Shown here: positions 25,472 to 36,121 of the stretch, in pieces | Position numbering within the stretch: position 1 is the stretch's first letter | Layout: each line of letters opens with the position of its first letter | Origin: Agelas oroides | Lineage: Eukaryota; Porifera; Demospongiae; Agelasida; Agelasidae | Assembly: GCA_949130485.1 (NCBI GenBank) | Contig: OX422185.1 | Span: 3,649,115-3,713,114 of the forward strand | Direction of reading: 5' to 3' | DNA length: 64,000 bases | Program-made: the position numbers and the translations under genes | The notes under the pieces: generated by a model | Database searches by the model: none | Seen by the model: only the letters and a program-made list of their open reading frames with translations | Told to the model about the DNA's origin: nothing

Positions 25472-26275
25472 TTAGCACCTCTCATATCTGCATATCCCCA
25501 CTTTCCAACGCCTGTCCCTGTAAATGAGTATGACAGAAAATAAGCTTTAATTGACTATTGATTCATGCTACAAGCTGAGCCAAGGCGTATTAACTAACTA
25601 ATTAATAAACAAACAAGCCAATATATCTTAGCTGGTGGAAGTTTCTTCCTATAACAGGAGAATTTGAGAAATTTAAGTCACACAAATACAATGACAGACT
25701 TACTCTCTCTTATTGCTGTGGTAGCTGTAGGCTCCAGTGAAAACCCAGGGATGACGCGCTCTGTAATTCATGTAAGCATCCCAGTTGTTGATGTGATTTG
25801 ACCAGTAGCATTGCTTTGTACAGTATCCGGTGACTCTGCAGCAGTAGAAGTTCCACCTCCTATCCTCCCTCTTATTACTGTGTACACTGTTCACTCCCGA
25901 CAAGACGTAGTTTGCAGGGCAGTGGAAAAGGAATGGTTCATCATAGTTGGTCTGGTAACCAGTCCAGTAGCAACTGGACATTGCTCTCGAGACAATCCGT
26001 TTGCATTGCCACATCCAACGACGATCTTCCCTACGGTTGCTGTGCCTACTCTGGACTGAGTACAAGGCTTCACCATGATATCTGTTGCACATGACATTGA
26101 GGACATGATCCCAGTCATTTTGGTATGCTGCTAGTCCTCCTGTCAGGGCGCAGCAGAAGATCACAAGTACAGTAACAGTGATAGATGACCTGAAGAGAGA
26201 TAAGATAAATGTGCAGTCCTGTCTTAGTGTCTGAGTTGTCTCACACATAGAACAAACCCTTTAACAAACTTACAT
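25472..26275 (-). CDS. Dermatopontin-like secreted protein
   Basis: Three-exon gene: the AT of the start codon is at 26275-26274, the main exon is 26189-25704, and the last exon is 25517-25472 (TAA). The start codon is split by an intron, AT|G, with donor GTAAGT and acceptor CTTCAG. The product is about 176 residues: a hydrophobic signal peptide of about 21 residues, then repeats of the dermatopontin hallmark HSNxREDRRWxxxC at three points, with conserved CYW, NYDEPFxFHCPANYVLSGVNS and paired Cys. Dermatopontins are small tyrosine-rich extracellular-matrix proteins that bind other matrix components; sponge members are known. A TATA-like ATAAATA on the - strand (26367-26361) lies about 90 bp upstream of the start. 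Length and order are normal for the family. Confidence 0.93.
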
Positions 26276-26357
26276 TGCAAAGACGGTGGTATCAGCTTGA
26301 GATGCAGTATAGTTGTGTGCAGGTTGTGTGAAGACGTGTAGTCTGTAGAGTTTGCAG

Positions 26358-26370
26358 TCTTATTTATGTT
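26358..26370 (-). promoter_or_regulatory. Candidate TATA box of the dermatopontin gene
   Basis: The - strand reads CATAAATAAG about 90 bp before the split start codon, a normal distance for a TATA box plus a short 5' leader. No other core signal was identified. Confidence 0.45.
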
Positions 26371-26724
26371 TGCCAGTGGCTGCTATTTAGACTTTACAGT
26401 TTACTTTGGCTATTTCTGTAGACCCTCTCCATTAGGTCTCAGTCTCAACCATTCTTTGATTGAAGGACAACACCCTACATTCCAGCATCTTATTTGGTGT
26501 GGAATGTGAATATTAAAGCTCTAAGTCATAATTTCTGTGTTTAAGTAGTTAATTTTATTCCCAAAGACTATCAGTAAAGTGTACGATACTATGCCAAAGT
26601 CAACACATGTGGGTTGTGAAACTTCGCCCACTATCTAAATCATTACATGTTAGTCTCCATTATCCTGGCTGCTGATGAGGGGTTTCTGAAACCTACCTGT
26701 GTTTGTGTTTATGTTTGTGTATGT

Positions 26725-26725
26725 A

Positions 26726-26765
<40 letters not shown>

Positions 26766-26802
26766 TGTGTGTGTGCGCGCACATGCGTGTGTGTGTGTTT
26801 GT
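26725..26802. repeat. GT dinucleotide microsatellite
   Basis: About 75 bp of GT repeat with a few TTTGT and GCGCGCAC interruptions. Confidence 0.9.
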
Positions 26803-27477
26803 GAGCAGTCTTATTGTCTCTGCATGCCCACACAGAAGACTATGATTGTAACTATCTTCAGACTCCATTATCATGGCAAATCAAAGTTTGCAGTCCACCA
26901 TGCATCTACTCCGCACTGTGTGCATGATTCTATTGTTAGACACTTGCAAAATCAAAATGGAACTGCTACTTGTGCAGGAGAACCAATACATATTCTGCAC
27001 ACAATGAACTGTATGCATTAAGGTTGCCAGGGCTTCCACAATGGACTCTGGCAGTGCATGTGTGGGCACTACAACTATACTGAAAATCGACTGTAATCCA
27101 TGCATACAGTATTATATGTATAGCAGGACATGCACATAAAACAATCACACAGCATGCAAACGATGAATCAGTTACCAATACTGAGGAAGGCCACGTCTGC
27201 TATAATGCTACAAGCAATAGACAAATTTTGTCAATAGACTTATAGGCATGATCACTGAAATAAGAGAAATGCACAATCCACAATCCAAATGGCTCTGAAG
27301 AGTCATTGGACAGTTCGAAACAAAATTCCACACTATTAACTAATCATATTCTGCGTGAACCGAGTGTAGTTGTCATGGTATTGGACATTATCAAATCCCC
27401 TGATGTTGTACACATTCACAAGGTTTGGTTAGCGTGATTTATAGGTATGTACATTGGATCGTGTGTTCTGTTAATAC

Positions 27478-27790
27478 TAGAAACCCTCATTCCAGCTCAC
27501 AGGGTCTGAGTTTAAAGAATTTAAATTTGCAAGTGATGAACAAAAACTGACTAGGTTTCAACATTGGCTTGAGCTCGTAAGAGGATTGGTGCATGGTTGA
27601 CAAATGATCTCCCACTACTGCCAAGTGCAGAAAATGTATCAATACCTGCATGATAGCTTGGTAATAAAGGGTTTTATGGTTTGTTATAATACCAGACCAA
27701 GTCTTTCCGCTGAACTGTCCAAAAGCAGTAAAGTAGTCTTGTTCCTGCAAAAAAAGCAGATGTGGTGCCATCTCCAAAGCTACAAATTTT
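27478..27790 (+). pseudogene. Degenerate copy of the C-terminal module last exon
   Basis: Recognisable pieces in order (a TGSEF-like segment, then ASDEQKLTRFQH-like, then a pattern like LPLL..QYLHDSL) are broken by deletions and stop codons. The flanking sequence at 27840-27985 still resembles 17331-17460, so the copy arose as part of a larger duplicated segment. Confidence 0.65.
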
Positions 27791-27992
27791 TAGAATGAAA
27801 GATTATGTCTATTTAAAATATTGTTTGATTTGCTGCTTTGTAGGTTGGTATTTGTCATGTATGTGCACTTCCATAATATTGCATTTCTCTTTGCCTTAGT
27901 TAGTAAGTCACCTTATTTGGATTTGTATGCCACCACTTTCATAATTGCTTTTGCTGTGACACTGTTACTGGATAATATGTAGTCCCTTTAAA

Positions 27993-28214
27993 CCAACTCG
28001 TTTAATAATGGCAAGCACTGTGATGACCAACTCGTCTAATAATGGCAAGCACTGTGATGACCAACTCGTCTAATAATGGCAAGCACTGTGATGACCAACT
28101 CCTTTAATAATGGCAAGCACTGTGATGACCAACGCGTTTAATAATGGCAAGCACTGTGATGACCAGCTTGTTTAATAATGGCAAGCACTGTGATGACCAA
28201 CTCATCTAATAATC
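27993..28214. repeat. 34-bp minisatellite, about 6.5 units
   Basis: Tandem units of the form CCAACTCGTCTAATAATGGC followed by AAGCACTGTGATGA, with a few variants in the first third of the unit. It directly abuts the broken 5' end of the dermatopontin copy. Confidence 0.95.
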
Positions 28215-28803
28215 AACCATAAAGAAGACCGTCGCTGGATGTGGCAATTCAAACGGATTGTCCCAGGAGCAATGTTCACTTGCTACTGGAGTGGTTACCA
28301 GACCAACTATGATGAACCATTCCTTTTCCACTGCCCTGCAAACTACGTCTTGTCGGGAGTGAACAGTGTACACAGTAATAAAAAGGAGGATAGGATCTGG
28401 AACTTCTACTGCTGCAGAGCCACTGGATATTGTACAAAGCAATGCTACTGGACAAATCACATCAACAACTGGGATGGTTATATGAATTACAGAGCACCTC
28501 ATCCCTGGGTTTTCACTGGAGCCTACAGCTACCACAGCAATAAGAAGGAGTAAGTCATTGTATTTGTGTGACACTTTTGTAGCAAATTTTCCTGTCACAG
28601 ATATTAAGAAGACAATGCACTTGCTAAGTTGTTGTTTCCTTGTTTTCCATTAAAATTAATACAGCTTGACTAACCTTGCCTAACTTACTTACCAGTAGCT
28701 AGTCAATTTTTACCATTAGAACACAATATAGCTATTTTTTGTTTTACTCATTTACAGGGACAGGCGCTGGAAAGTGGCGATATGCAGATATGAGAGGTGC
28801 TAA
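28215..28803 (+). pseudogene. 5'-truncated dermatopontin copy, inverted relative to the intact gene
   Basis: 28215-28549 and 28758-28803 encode the second half of dermatopontin (EDRRWMWQFKRIV.., ..NYDEPFLFHCPANYVLSG.., final DRRWKVAICRYERC and stop), with the last intron at the same place and phase as in the intact gene. Homology starts abruptly in the first HSN..EDRRW repeat, exactly where the 34-bp minisatellite ends. There is no signal peptide, start codon or promoter. The remaining frame is open, with substitutions such as RVTGYC to RATGYC, so the copy is young or partly constrained. The 3' flank (28804-28950) is also related to the intact gene's flank. Confidence 0.85.
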
Positions 28804-28972
28804 GTGCACTGACAGTTGTACTTTGTAAAATTAATACCAAATATTTGTAAGAGATTGCTTTTAATTTTGTGGATGTGTTGTCAAGTTCTATTTGTTTATA
28901 GAACTGAACAGTGCATGTTACTTACTGCTTTGTCATTTTAATTTGAATGTTGCTGCAGTAATTGCCAGAGTG

Positions 28973-29937
28973 CAGTGTACTGAACAGCGGACACCCCGCT
29001 ACTCCGTATAACGGACGCTTTTCGTGGTCCCAATTGTACGCAAACAATACTCAACGACCCCGATTTAGCGGACACTCGTCGACCTTTTCAGCAAGATTGT
29101 CCACCATCGCTGCTGTAGTTAACAACTTGACATCACATTAGTACTGTTATACTCGTAGTACTAGCCTCTGCTTAGCCTTCCCTGCCAGCGTACAGCCCGA
29201 TTACACAAACCACGCCTACCGGAAATTTACCGGAAGCCTATAAGGGACAAAATATTGGTGTCCATTATAGAGGGGTTCCACTGTATTAACAGAACTTATT
29301 CTAATAAAACACATGATCCAATCTAGCATAAGAAGTTCAATTCCGAAAATTTATGTTTGGATCTAATCTAGTACAAGGCATTGAGATGCTGACAGCTGCC
29401 TGCAACTTCACAATAATTTTGTATACATACACTGTGACCATGTGTACGGCATTTCCATCACTATACATGCATTTATAAACTGTATACATGCATACAATAT
29501 GTATACAACTACATGCACATAAATAGGACTTACAAGGCATGCAACCTGTAACTTGTGATGGAGCAGTCACAAATACCAAGAAAGTCTACAATCTGCTATA
29601 ATGCTACAATGTGCAAATGTAAGTTGGGTTGTTGGGGTTTTTTTGTCAATAGAGCACTAGCACCATAGTAATAGAAATATTCCAAGTTGGCTTTAACAAT
29701 CATCTGGTAGATCAAAACAAAATTCAACAATTGGACAGGCTATGTTTGGAGGATTACACATCGTCCGATAGGTTCACCTACAGGGCCGTATGTAGGTGAT
29801 CCCTGTAACATACTAGGCTTTCAGGGGTTGCTTAAGTATTGAAGTGAATGGAAGGACAGTGGGGACAGTGGGGACTTTCAGAATTGTCCGTTATATCGTG
29901 GGTGTCCGCTGTTGAGGGGTGTCCGTTAAGCACTGTA
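28973..29937. mobile_element. Compound of degenerate Tigger-like element ends
   Basis: Begins CAGTGTACTG followed by GCGGACACCCC. An inner end GGGGTTCCACTGTA lies at about 29272-29285, and a further end CGTTAAGCACTGTA closes at 29937. The outer ends share the GCGGACACCCC block in opposite orientation. The left flank is TG rather than TA, so the exact insertion site is uncertain. The middle (29337-29720) is copied spacer related to about 27.1-27.4 kb. Confidence 0.5.
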
Positions 29938-29939
29938 CC

Positions 29940-30060
29940 CCCATGGGTTTCATGCCAGAACCATCATTAATATTTTGACTCACAGAGTCTGAGTTTGAAA
30001 CGGAGTTGAGGTCAGAAAGGACTTGGTGGTTGTCAGCAATCTTCCACTACTACAGTGTTC
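29940..30060 (+). pseudogene. Second degenerate fragment of the C-terminal module last exon
   Basis: About 120 bp retain a SEF-like segment followed by a KDL..NLPLLQ-like segment, heavily deleted. Upstream, 29581-29720 resembles 27190-27340, showing that the flank was copied too. Confidence 0.5.
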
Positions 30061-30342
30061 GAAACTTTCAATTATTCAGAAAATATTCAGTGAATATAAT
30101 TTTTCTGAATAATTGTTGATTTGCTGTTTTATTGATAGCTGATTATTTTGTGGACCCCATTTGGTTGTCATACATTGTGCCAATTACCTTGGCATATTGA
30201 ACTATGTAGTGTTCTGCATGTGACTTGTATAGGCATCAGATGAATCCTAACTGCAGAAGCAAATCACTCATGCATGATTGGCCAAAATGCATCCTGCTCA
30301 GTGGGTGTGTTTGCATAACATCTAGGCCTGTGAAAAAAGACA

Positions 30343-30430
30343 TTGAGATCCAGCCAGGATTCGAATCTTGGTCTTCTGAATTCTAGTCAGATGCTTTTAC
30401 CAACTGAACCACTGGAGCTCTGGCATTGGA
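30343..30430 (-). repeat. tRNA-derived SINE-like copy
   Basis: The - strand carries A-box-like TGGTTCAGTTGGTA, a 5-bp anticodon-type stem with a 7-nt loop, and B-box-like GATTCGAATCC at tRNA spacing. The T stem is imperfect. A near copy lies at 30535-30655 on the + strand. No other tRNA features (clean acceptor stem) are seen, so a functional tRNA is unlikely. Confidence 0.6.
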
Positions 30431-30534
30431 GCAGAGGATAGATCGTATTTATCCATTTCGAATCTCAGGCTGGATCTCTCAATCTGTAGGCGTTACTCTG
30501 CATTGGTGAGTACTGAAGTAATTTCACTGGAGCT

Positions 30535-30655
30535 CTGGCATTGGAGGAAAGGATCCCAGTGTCTCAGTTGGTAGGAACATCTGACCAGAATTCAGAAGAC
30601 CCAGATTCGATTCCTGGCTCAATTTCATTGTCTTCCTTTTTCACCATCATCAAAT
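30535..30655 (+). repeat. tRNA-derived SINE-like copy, inverted partner
   Basis: Contains TGTCTCAGTTGGTAG (A-box-like) and GATTCGATTCC (B-box-like) at tRNA spacing, then a T-rich tail. It is the same family as 30343-30430 but in the opposite orientation. Confidence 0.6.
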
Positions 30656-30837
30656 AAAACACCTTTCAATATCTACGCCTGCCTTCTTTCAGGGAGATGT
30701 GGTTCATTGATGGTTCATGCATTACCGTAATTATTCGAATTCTACGTATGCTTAAAAAATAATTAGGCTGTGACCTTGCGTTATCATAAATCCTGAAATT
30801 GAATTTCATACGTAAAATTGGATCTTACGTTGCATTA

Positions 30838-31220
30838 GAATCGCAATACGTGAAACGCGAAGGCCTGTTCTCGTAAGCTAGGTAAGTGTATAGCTGGTTT
30901 TTCCTAGAATTGTGTGCAGAATCACAATGCGTGAAAACGCGAAGGCCTACTTTCGTAAACTGCTAAGTGTATTGCTGGTTTTTCCTAGAATTGTTTACAG
31001 ACCTCGACGAACTCTGTAACCGACAAAGGCAGTACCAAGAGTCCTTCGCTACCTAGGTAAGTGTACAGCTGGCTTTTCCCCGAATTGTGTACATACCTTG
31101 TCGAACTGTGCGACCAATGAAGGTTGCACCAAGCGTAGCTAGATAAGTGTATGGCTGTTTTTTTTTTCATGGAATTGTACGTGCACAGACTTCGCCGAAC
31201 TATGAAGACAGTACACCTGT
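30838..31220. repeat. Diverged tandem repeat, unit about 80-95 bp, four units
   Basis: Four successive blocks share AAGTGTA..GCTGG(T/C)TTTTCC followed by a GAATTGT segment, at roughly 30880, 30963, 31058 and 31143. The intervening parts vary in length. No coding frame runs across the units. Confidence 0.7.
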
Positions 31221-31849
31221 TTGTGAGACTGGTAGGAAGGCCACGAAGGTTGGAGGTTGGCTTCAGTTATTATCTTATGCTAAATTGGATTAGCGTAAAT
31301 AAATTAAGACTCCAGCTTACGTACATTAGATTCATGACAGTAAATTCCTGAAATTGAATTTCTTCCGTTAAATTGGATCATACTCAGTATCAGAATAATT
31401 TCGGTATTAAGTGTTGTGTTTGATGTAGCTTTGCCAGTACTATTATGATAACACACCTGAGCAATTTGCTACTTTCTAGCCTTTGCTCAACCAACCCAAA
31501 AATGGCTGTAGCTATTGGTGCAAAGGAAGTTGAGGAGTGTTTATCCTGTGCAGGAGTTGATCCAGGGGGATGGAAAAAGGGGGGGTGGCTAGCCAGTAGC
31601 CACCCCCCCTTCTTCTATCAAAAACGTTTGTGCACTTACATTGTGTAATAAGTTTCATCCCACTGCGTCATAGTATGCAGTAATTATATAAAAAGGACTC
31701 AAAGTTCACACATTTGGCGTAAAATGCTTGCCATGCATATAATTAACACACACAACTGTACTGTTCTTCCCTAGACCTGCATCTTCTTCAAAATGTTCTA
31801 AATGCCCTTGATCACCATATTTCACAGAGTCAGTGATACAGCATGTTAA

Positions 31850-32815
31850 GGTAGGACAACCTTGAATCGGGCCGATTCCGCTCATGAATAATTAATAAGG
31901 TCGGGTGACCATAATGGCGCGATTGAAATTCATTGGCTTGTTTACACTTTCCCATGGCGGCAACCAGAATCAACAAGGGGGGCGTGTCCCTTTGATGTGG
32001 CCTGCGGCCCTTTGTAGTGGTCTGGCGGCACTTTCATGTGGCTGGGCGGAACTTTGAAGAAATCCTCCAACACTTAAAAAAAAAAAAAAAAAAAACACAG
32101 TAAAAAGATTTTCTAGCTTGTTGAATGTGATGGTTGGCTATATGTGTGTGCAAAGCTTGCCTGAGTGGGCTTGAATGTTTGTGAGTGTGGTGGAAAGGCA
32201 GAGAGCCCTCCTGGAAGACGGGTGTCATCACACAGTTGTCTGGCAAAGGTACTGTAGAAAGCTGACTTTTCGGGCTTGAAGGCCCCGCCCGATTTTATGC
32301 TAGCGGGAATGTGTGTAACTTGGCTCCATTCTAGGGGCAATGACAGGGAGTAGGTTTGTGGGCATAACTCCCTGGCCTGGAGGTGAGCGGGAAAAAGCAT
32401 ACGTAGTTTTGTTGGGGGTGAGTTGAGCTTTCTGAAACTGGGCTCAGTGTTGGTTGGTTTGAGTGGAGGTGTGTCGAATTTTTCTTGAAAGCCAGCATAG
32501 CCAAAATTACTGCTTTTGAGGTCAAATGTGTGTTTTGGCCTGTAGACTGGAACTGAAGTGGTCCCAGGACAAACCCATACGTAAAGTTTTTACTTGTTTT
32601 GTGTGTGTGTTGATGATGTGGTCAGACTGGGGGTGGAGCCTTGGAGAGGGTGCAAATTTTTATTTTAGCTGAGGGACTAAAAATTGAGTTTTTTGGCATT
32701 ATCAGCTAGAGAAAGCAGTTTGGTACAAACATTTTGTGAATCTTGTGTACACTTAGACATTACCCATCAGTCCGTCCACATGGCTCGGAGATTTGTGATT
32801 CAAGGTTGTCCTACC
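31850..32815. mobile_element. 966-bp element with TTAA target-site duplication
   Basis: Ends GGTAGGACAACCTTGAATC and GATTCAAGGTTGTCCTACC are exact reverse complements (19 bp), flanked by TTAA at 31846-31849 and 32816-32819. TTAA duplication is shared by piggyBac and Kolobok elements; the ends lack the usual piggyBac CCCT start. Inside are three copies of a roughly 21-bp repeat (31988-32059) and a 20-A run (32076-32095). No transposase is present. Confidence 0.85.
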
Positions 32816-34145
32816 TTAAAATTTTGCTTAATTCTGGTGATCACTGTCTGTAGTGGTGCAGTCAGCACACACACCATGCACCTTTCTGAATGTTGCACCA
32901 AACAACCACAACCATATGTACGTTGTACAGACTGTGTCTGTATAATCCTCCATTGCTGGACTGCATGGGTGTGGCCATCTATGGTTACTTGCATACCTCC
33001 TCCCATGCCTTCCCTTCCTGCTTCAATATATACATTTCATCTCCCTAATTGCAAATTAGCAGCATATGCTAGTTTTGTGGCTGTTTGTGGTATGTTTGCA
33101 GCCTCTATTCATTCCTCTGTCTCCTCCTCAAGTATACAGTACCAGTATAGCAAGTTTCACTCGTGGAGTACAATTAGAAACACATGATAAAATGTACTAG
33201 GCTCTCCCCATCCTTAGTTCAGAGAGCCTGGGAAGAAGACTACATGGTAGTATAGTATAATTGAAGCCAAATCGAGCAGCAGTAGCCATGAAGTCAGCCT
33301 CCACATACGCTGGAATGGCATCTGCTGTCCTGGCACTACGAGTGACTACACTGCCACCTGCAAATATACAAACATGAACAAGCAATCAACAACCCTATCT
33401 CACTATTAAAACGCAGTGCGTTTGTTGGCTGCATGGTTTGGGATATTTGTTAAGGCTGGCCTAGATGCCATACAGAGTTAAACCACTGTGCAGGACACAT
33501 TTCAGGTAATACCTCAAATTGAGGACCACTACCTCATGCAATCGATCTAGCTGTAAAATGTTCACACCAGAGTAGACACTATGTAGTGGTATTATGCAAA
33601 TGTGCATAGCATGCCAAAAAAAAATGAGCCGACATTTCCCCTAAATCATCACTTTGATGAGAACTAAATCTAAACATTGACAAAAAATTAACTTAGTAAC
33701 AGAGAATCTCTTTTATCACTTTAGTTTTGTTGTTAAAAAGAAATTTCATGTGTCCTTATGTGCCTTTATATGGTCAGTTAAATATTTCTCAGACTTACTG
33801 AGTGCATGTGCATGTATGTGTACGAGAAACACTTTAATAAAGTATGTAATATGAACCTGACCTGCGTAAGGAGTGGAGCCACAATAAATGTAGACCATCC
33901 AGTCAGGGTGAGGCCAAGATAGAACTCACCACTCTTCAGTATGACGCTTGAGGGGAGGATCAGTATACCTATGAGAGGGAGGGAAAGTGAGAAGGGGAGA
34001 AGAAGAGTGTGGGGGGAAGAAGTGAGGAGAGAGAGAGGAGAAGAGAGGGAAGAAGAGAGACGGGAATAGGGTACAAGGGAAAGAAAACCATGGGTGAAAG
34101 AGTCAAAAGTACCCTGCAAAAACAAGTTAGAGTGGTTACCATGGT
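32816..34145. other. Spacer; old duplicated segment, GA-rich tract, one possible exon
   Basis: 32960-33190 is a diverged copy of 23700-23945. 33964-34075 is GA-rich simple sequence. On the - strand 33361-33197 follows an acceptor TTTGCAG and stays open for about 55 codons (GGSVVTRSARTADAIPAY..), and 33968-33862 is bounded by AG and CAG|GTCAGG. Their phases do not join and neither is recognised, so no gene is called. Confidence 0.3.
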
Positions 34146-34490
34146 CAGTGGCGGATTTAGGGGGGGTAAGGGGGGTGCAAATGCACCCCCCTTTGGCGGC
34201 TAGTAATGTATTTTGCGTACATAACTGCACGAGTCCATCAAATGATTATGCAGCAGTGGCATGCAGCAACAATAACCAGGCACAGTCACACACTCACGTA
34301 TCAATTCCTTACTGATCTCCAGACGTTTGACTAGGGCTAGAGTTGCTTCGAGATATTCAGTTCGGCCTTCCAGCTATTTTATGAATGCGTTCACGTGACC
34401 GAAAGTGGGCGTGGCAACCAACAAATTTTCGCCCGCGCTTCGCGCGCCAGTTACTGGACCCCCCTTTATAAATTTCTAGATCCGCCACTG
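34146..34490. mobile_element. hAT-like MITE, second copy (345 bp)
   Basis: Same family as 11999-12670, with CAGTGGCGGATTTAGG and TAGATCCGCCACTG ends. ATGGT flanks both sides (34141-34145 and 34491-34495), a clear 5-bp target-site duplication. It lacks the nested insertion. Confidence 0.9.
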
Positions 34491-34867
34491 ATGGTTGCAG
34501 GCAAGCTGAAGAGATAGTGGTTATATGAGAGGTTTACTTTGGTATTAGAGACTAGTTGCACAAGGCAACCAGAGAGACAGCTATCCTGATCATCTAAGCT
34601 AATGTAACTAAAGAAGAAGCTCCTCTACAAACTTTCAAGAAAACCTATTTGGTAGCATTCTTTTGTCATATTGATGCAACTGAGACAACCTAAAAGTGTG
34701 GTTGAAGTAACCCAAGTGTTTTTGCAGTGATAAAGAAACAATTTTATTCATATATATATATTGTTTTTGTTTTTTTTTACTATGAGTTTATATATATAGA
34801 TGTATGCTTATTTCCTATACCATTGTATAATTTTGTTACTTTGTTCTGTATATAGCTGAAGAGTGTG
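34491..34867. other. Spacer before the large repeat
   Basis: 34500-34580 is a diverged relative of the outer arm of the 41131 foldback element (GGTTATATGAGAGGTTTACTTT). The rest is AT-rich with a short TA run. Confidence 0.5.
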
Positions 34868-35500
34868 ATATGATAATAATAACGGTCGCCGCTTCATACA
34901 TACGTGCATATACTGAGCCAATTGATGTACTACGGGTATATCATTACAACTAATTCAAATTGTCTATCAGGTCACTATATCTTGAAAAGAGGGGATGTGA
35001 GCTACTGCCACATCAAATAATTCGAGTCGTTCCTCTGCATAGGTGCTACAGGACATCAGAAAATGCACTTCATCTTCCACATCTTTCTGCAGTTTACATA
35101 CAAAGGGTTGAAGTTAGAGCGGGTGGCTAGCTTTAGATATACCTTGGTGTGATATTCTCTAGATCTTGCTCTTTTGACTTGTGTATGGACACCCTGACAA
35201 AAAGTGGATAGAAAGGTATGATGGCCATGCTGAGCAGAGCACATCTTTTAGGCAGTCTGGATATAGATATATCAAGAGAGGGAATCTAGCATACCTTGCA
35301 AGTCAGCACCTGACTCAGCTACCAGAGCCACATCGTCAGCATACATCAGGCCTTTACATTCTGGTTTACAAGCTTCACACCAAAGCCACACATTATTTGT
35401 GTATAATGCAAAGGGAATTGGGCTGAGGGGGCATCCTTGTCTCACCCCTTTATCACACTGGATTTGCTCTGTACATCCTCTGGTGGTGCAGAGCACAGAT
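34868..35500 (-). pseudogene. 5'-truncated LINE (non-LTR retrotransposon) fragment
   Basis: On the - strand the frame starting near 35480 reads GVRQGCPLSPIPFALY.. then YADDVALVAES, the finger/palm and YADD catalytic motifs of non-LTR reverse transcriptases. After a break, the segment near 35090-35000 reads VEDEVHFLMSCSTYAEER, a C-terminal pattern seen in many LINEs. Stop codons and frame changes separate the pieces. The 3' end is TA-rich (CGTTATTATTATCATAT on the - strand) and coincides with the edge of the large repeat. A second copy lies at 57564-58196. Confidence 0.82.
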
Positions 35501-35504
35501 TGTG

Positions 35505-35994
35505 CGTAGCGTGCCTGCTAGCGGGGTCTGGGGGCATGCCCCCCCCCCCCCCCCCCCCAGGAAATGTTTTTGATTTCTGACCTTCTGAGATCGTTTCTGG
35601 TGTAGCTAATCTTGGGGTGAAATTGCAAAAGTTGGACGACCTACTGCTAAACCTAGTTGTTGTGTTTGAAGCCCGCAGAATTAAAGGCGTGACTCCACTT
35701 TGGGCCGCCGAGGCTGCAAAGCAGCTGGTTATCCGTGTAAGGCGGGGGAAATAAGTGCTCTCATACTGATAGTGTGGGTTCTGCGTAGTTCCAGTGTGGG
35801 AGTAGTGTACGTAGTACGTTTGCGCATAGTATTTACCACCGTGCAAGGTTGGGGACGAGCCGGCTCGAGCGATGCCCGATAGCTCTAGCTAGTAGCGCAA
35901 GCGAGTTAGCGATCCAGTTCGCCCGTATTTCATTTGTAGAAAAGACGAAGGGGGTTTGTACGATCCAAACGAACTTCCCCTGAATCCGCTACTG
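35505..35994. mobile_element. hAT-like MITE fragment inserted in the DIRS remnant
   Basis: Ends CCTGAATCCGCTACTG at 35994, the reverse of a CAGTAGCGGATTCAGG terminus. It carries the GGGGGCATGCCCCC block (with the 20-C run) and body sequence shared with 44931-45240 and 45580-45899. It breaks the reverse transcriptase frame after FDIRQAY. The left end merges with the LINE fragment and is not defined. It recurs at +22,696. Confidence 0.6.
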
Positions 35995-36008
35995 CTGTGG
36001 GTGCACCG

Positions 36009-36121
36009 GCACGCTCGGTATAGGCCTGCCTGATGTCAAACATGGCCATGTACGCATCGGCACCCAACTCCAGAATCAACTGGACTGCATCATACACTGA
36101 GGCTAGCTGTAGGTGGCACAT
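36009..36121 (-). pseudogene. DIRS-like reverse transcriptase remnant
   Basis: The - strand frame reads CHLQLASVYDAVQLILELGADAYMA then MFDIRQAY. The pattern DAVxLILELGxxAxMAxFDIxxAY is characteristic of DIRS/Ngaro-type tyrosine-recombinase retroelements. The frame is cut right after this motif by the MITE fragment, and the rest of RT, RNase H and recombinase are not found downstream. It recurs at 58705-58817. Confidence 0.75.

Larger units (their letters stand above)
26276..27992. other. Spacer between dermatopontin copies
   Basis: Contains a GT microsatellite (about 26725-26802) and the degenerate C-terminal-module exon at 27478-27790. Open frames over the GT run are artefacts of the repeat. 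No other gene is seen. Confidence 0.5.

Noticed and set aside
26647..27021. 124-codon open frame across the GT repeat
   Set aside because: The frame is produced by simple sequence (alternating Cys/Val); no gene features.
28000..28214. CRISPR array
   Set aside because: Units are directly contiguous 34-bp repeats without unique spacers, in a eukaryotic sequence.
30343..30430. Functional tRNA gene
   Set aside because: No clean acceptor stem and a mismatched T stem; a second inverted copy with a tail points to a SINE.
33197..33968. Two-exon gene on the - strand
   Set aside because: The two candidate exons do not share phase and match no family; the evidence is too thin.
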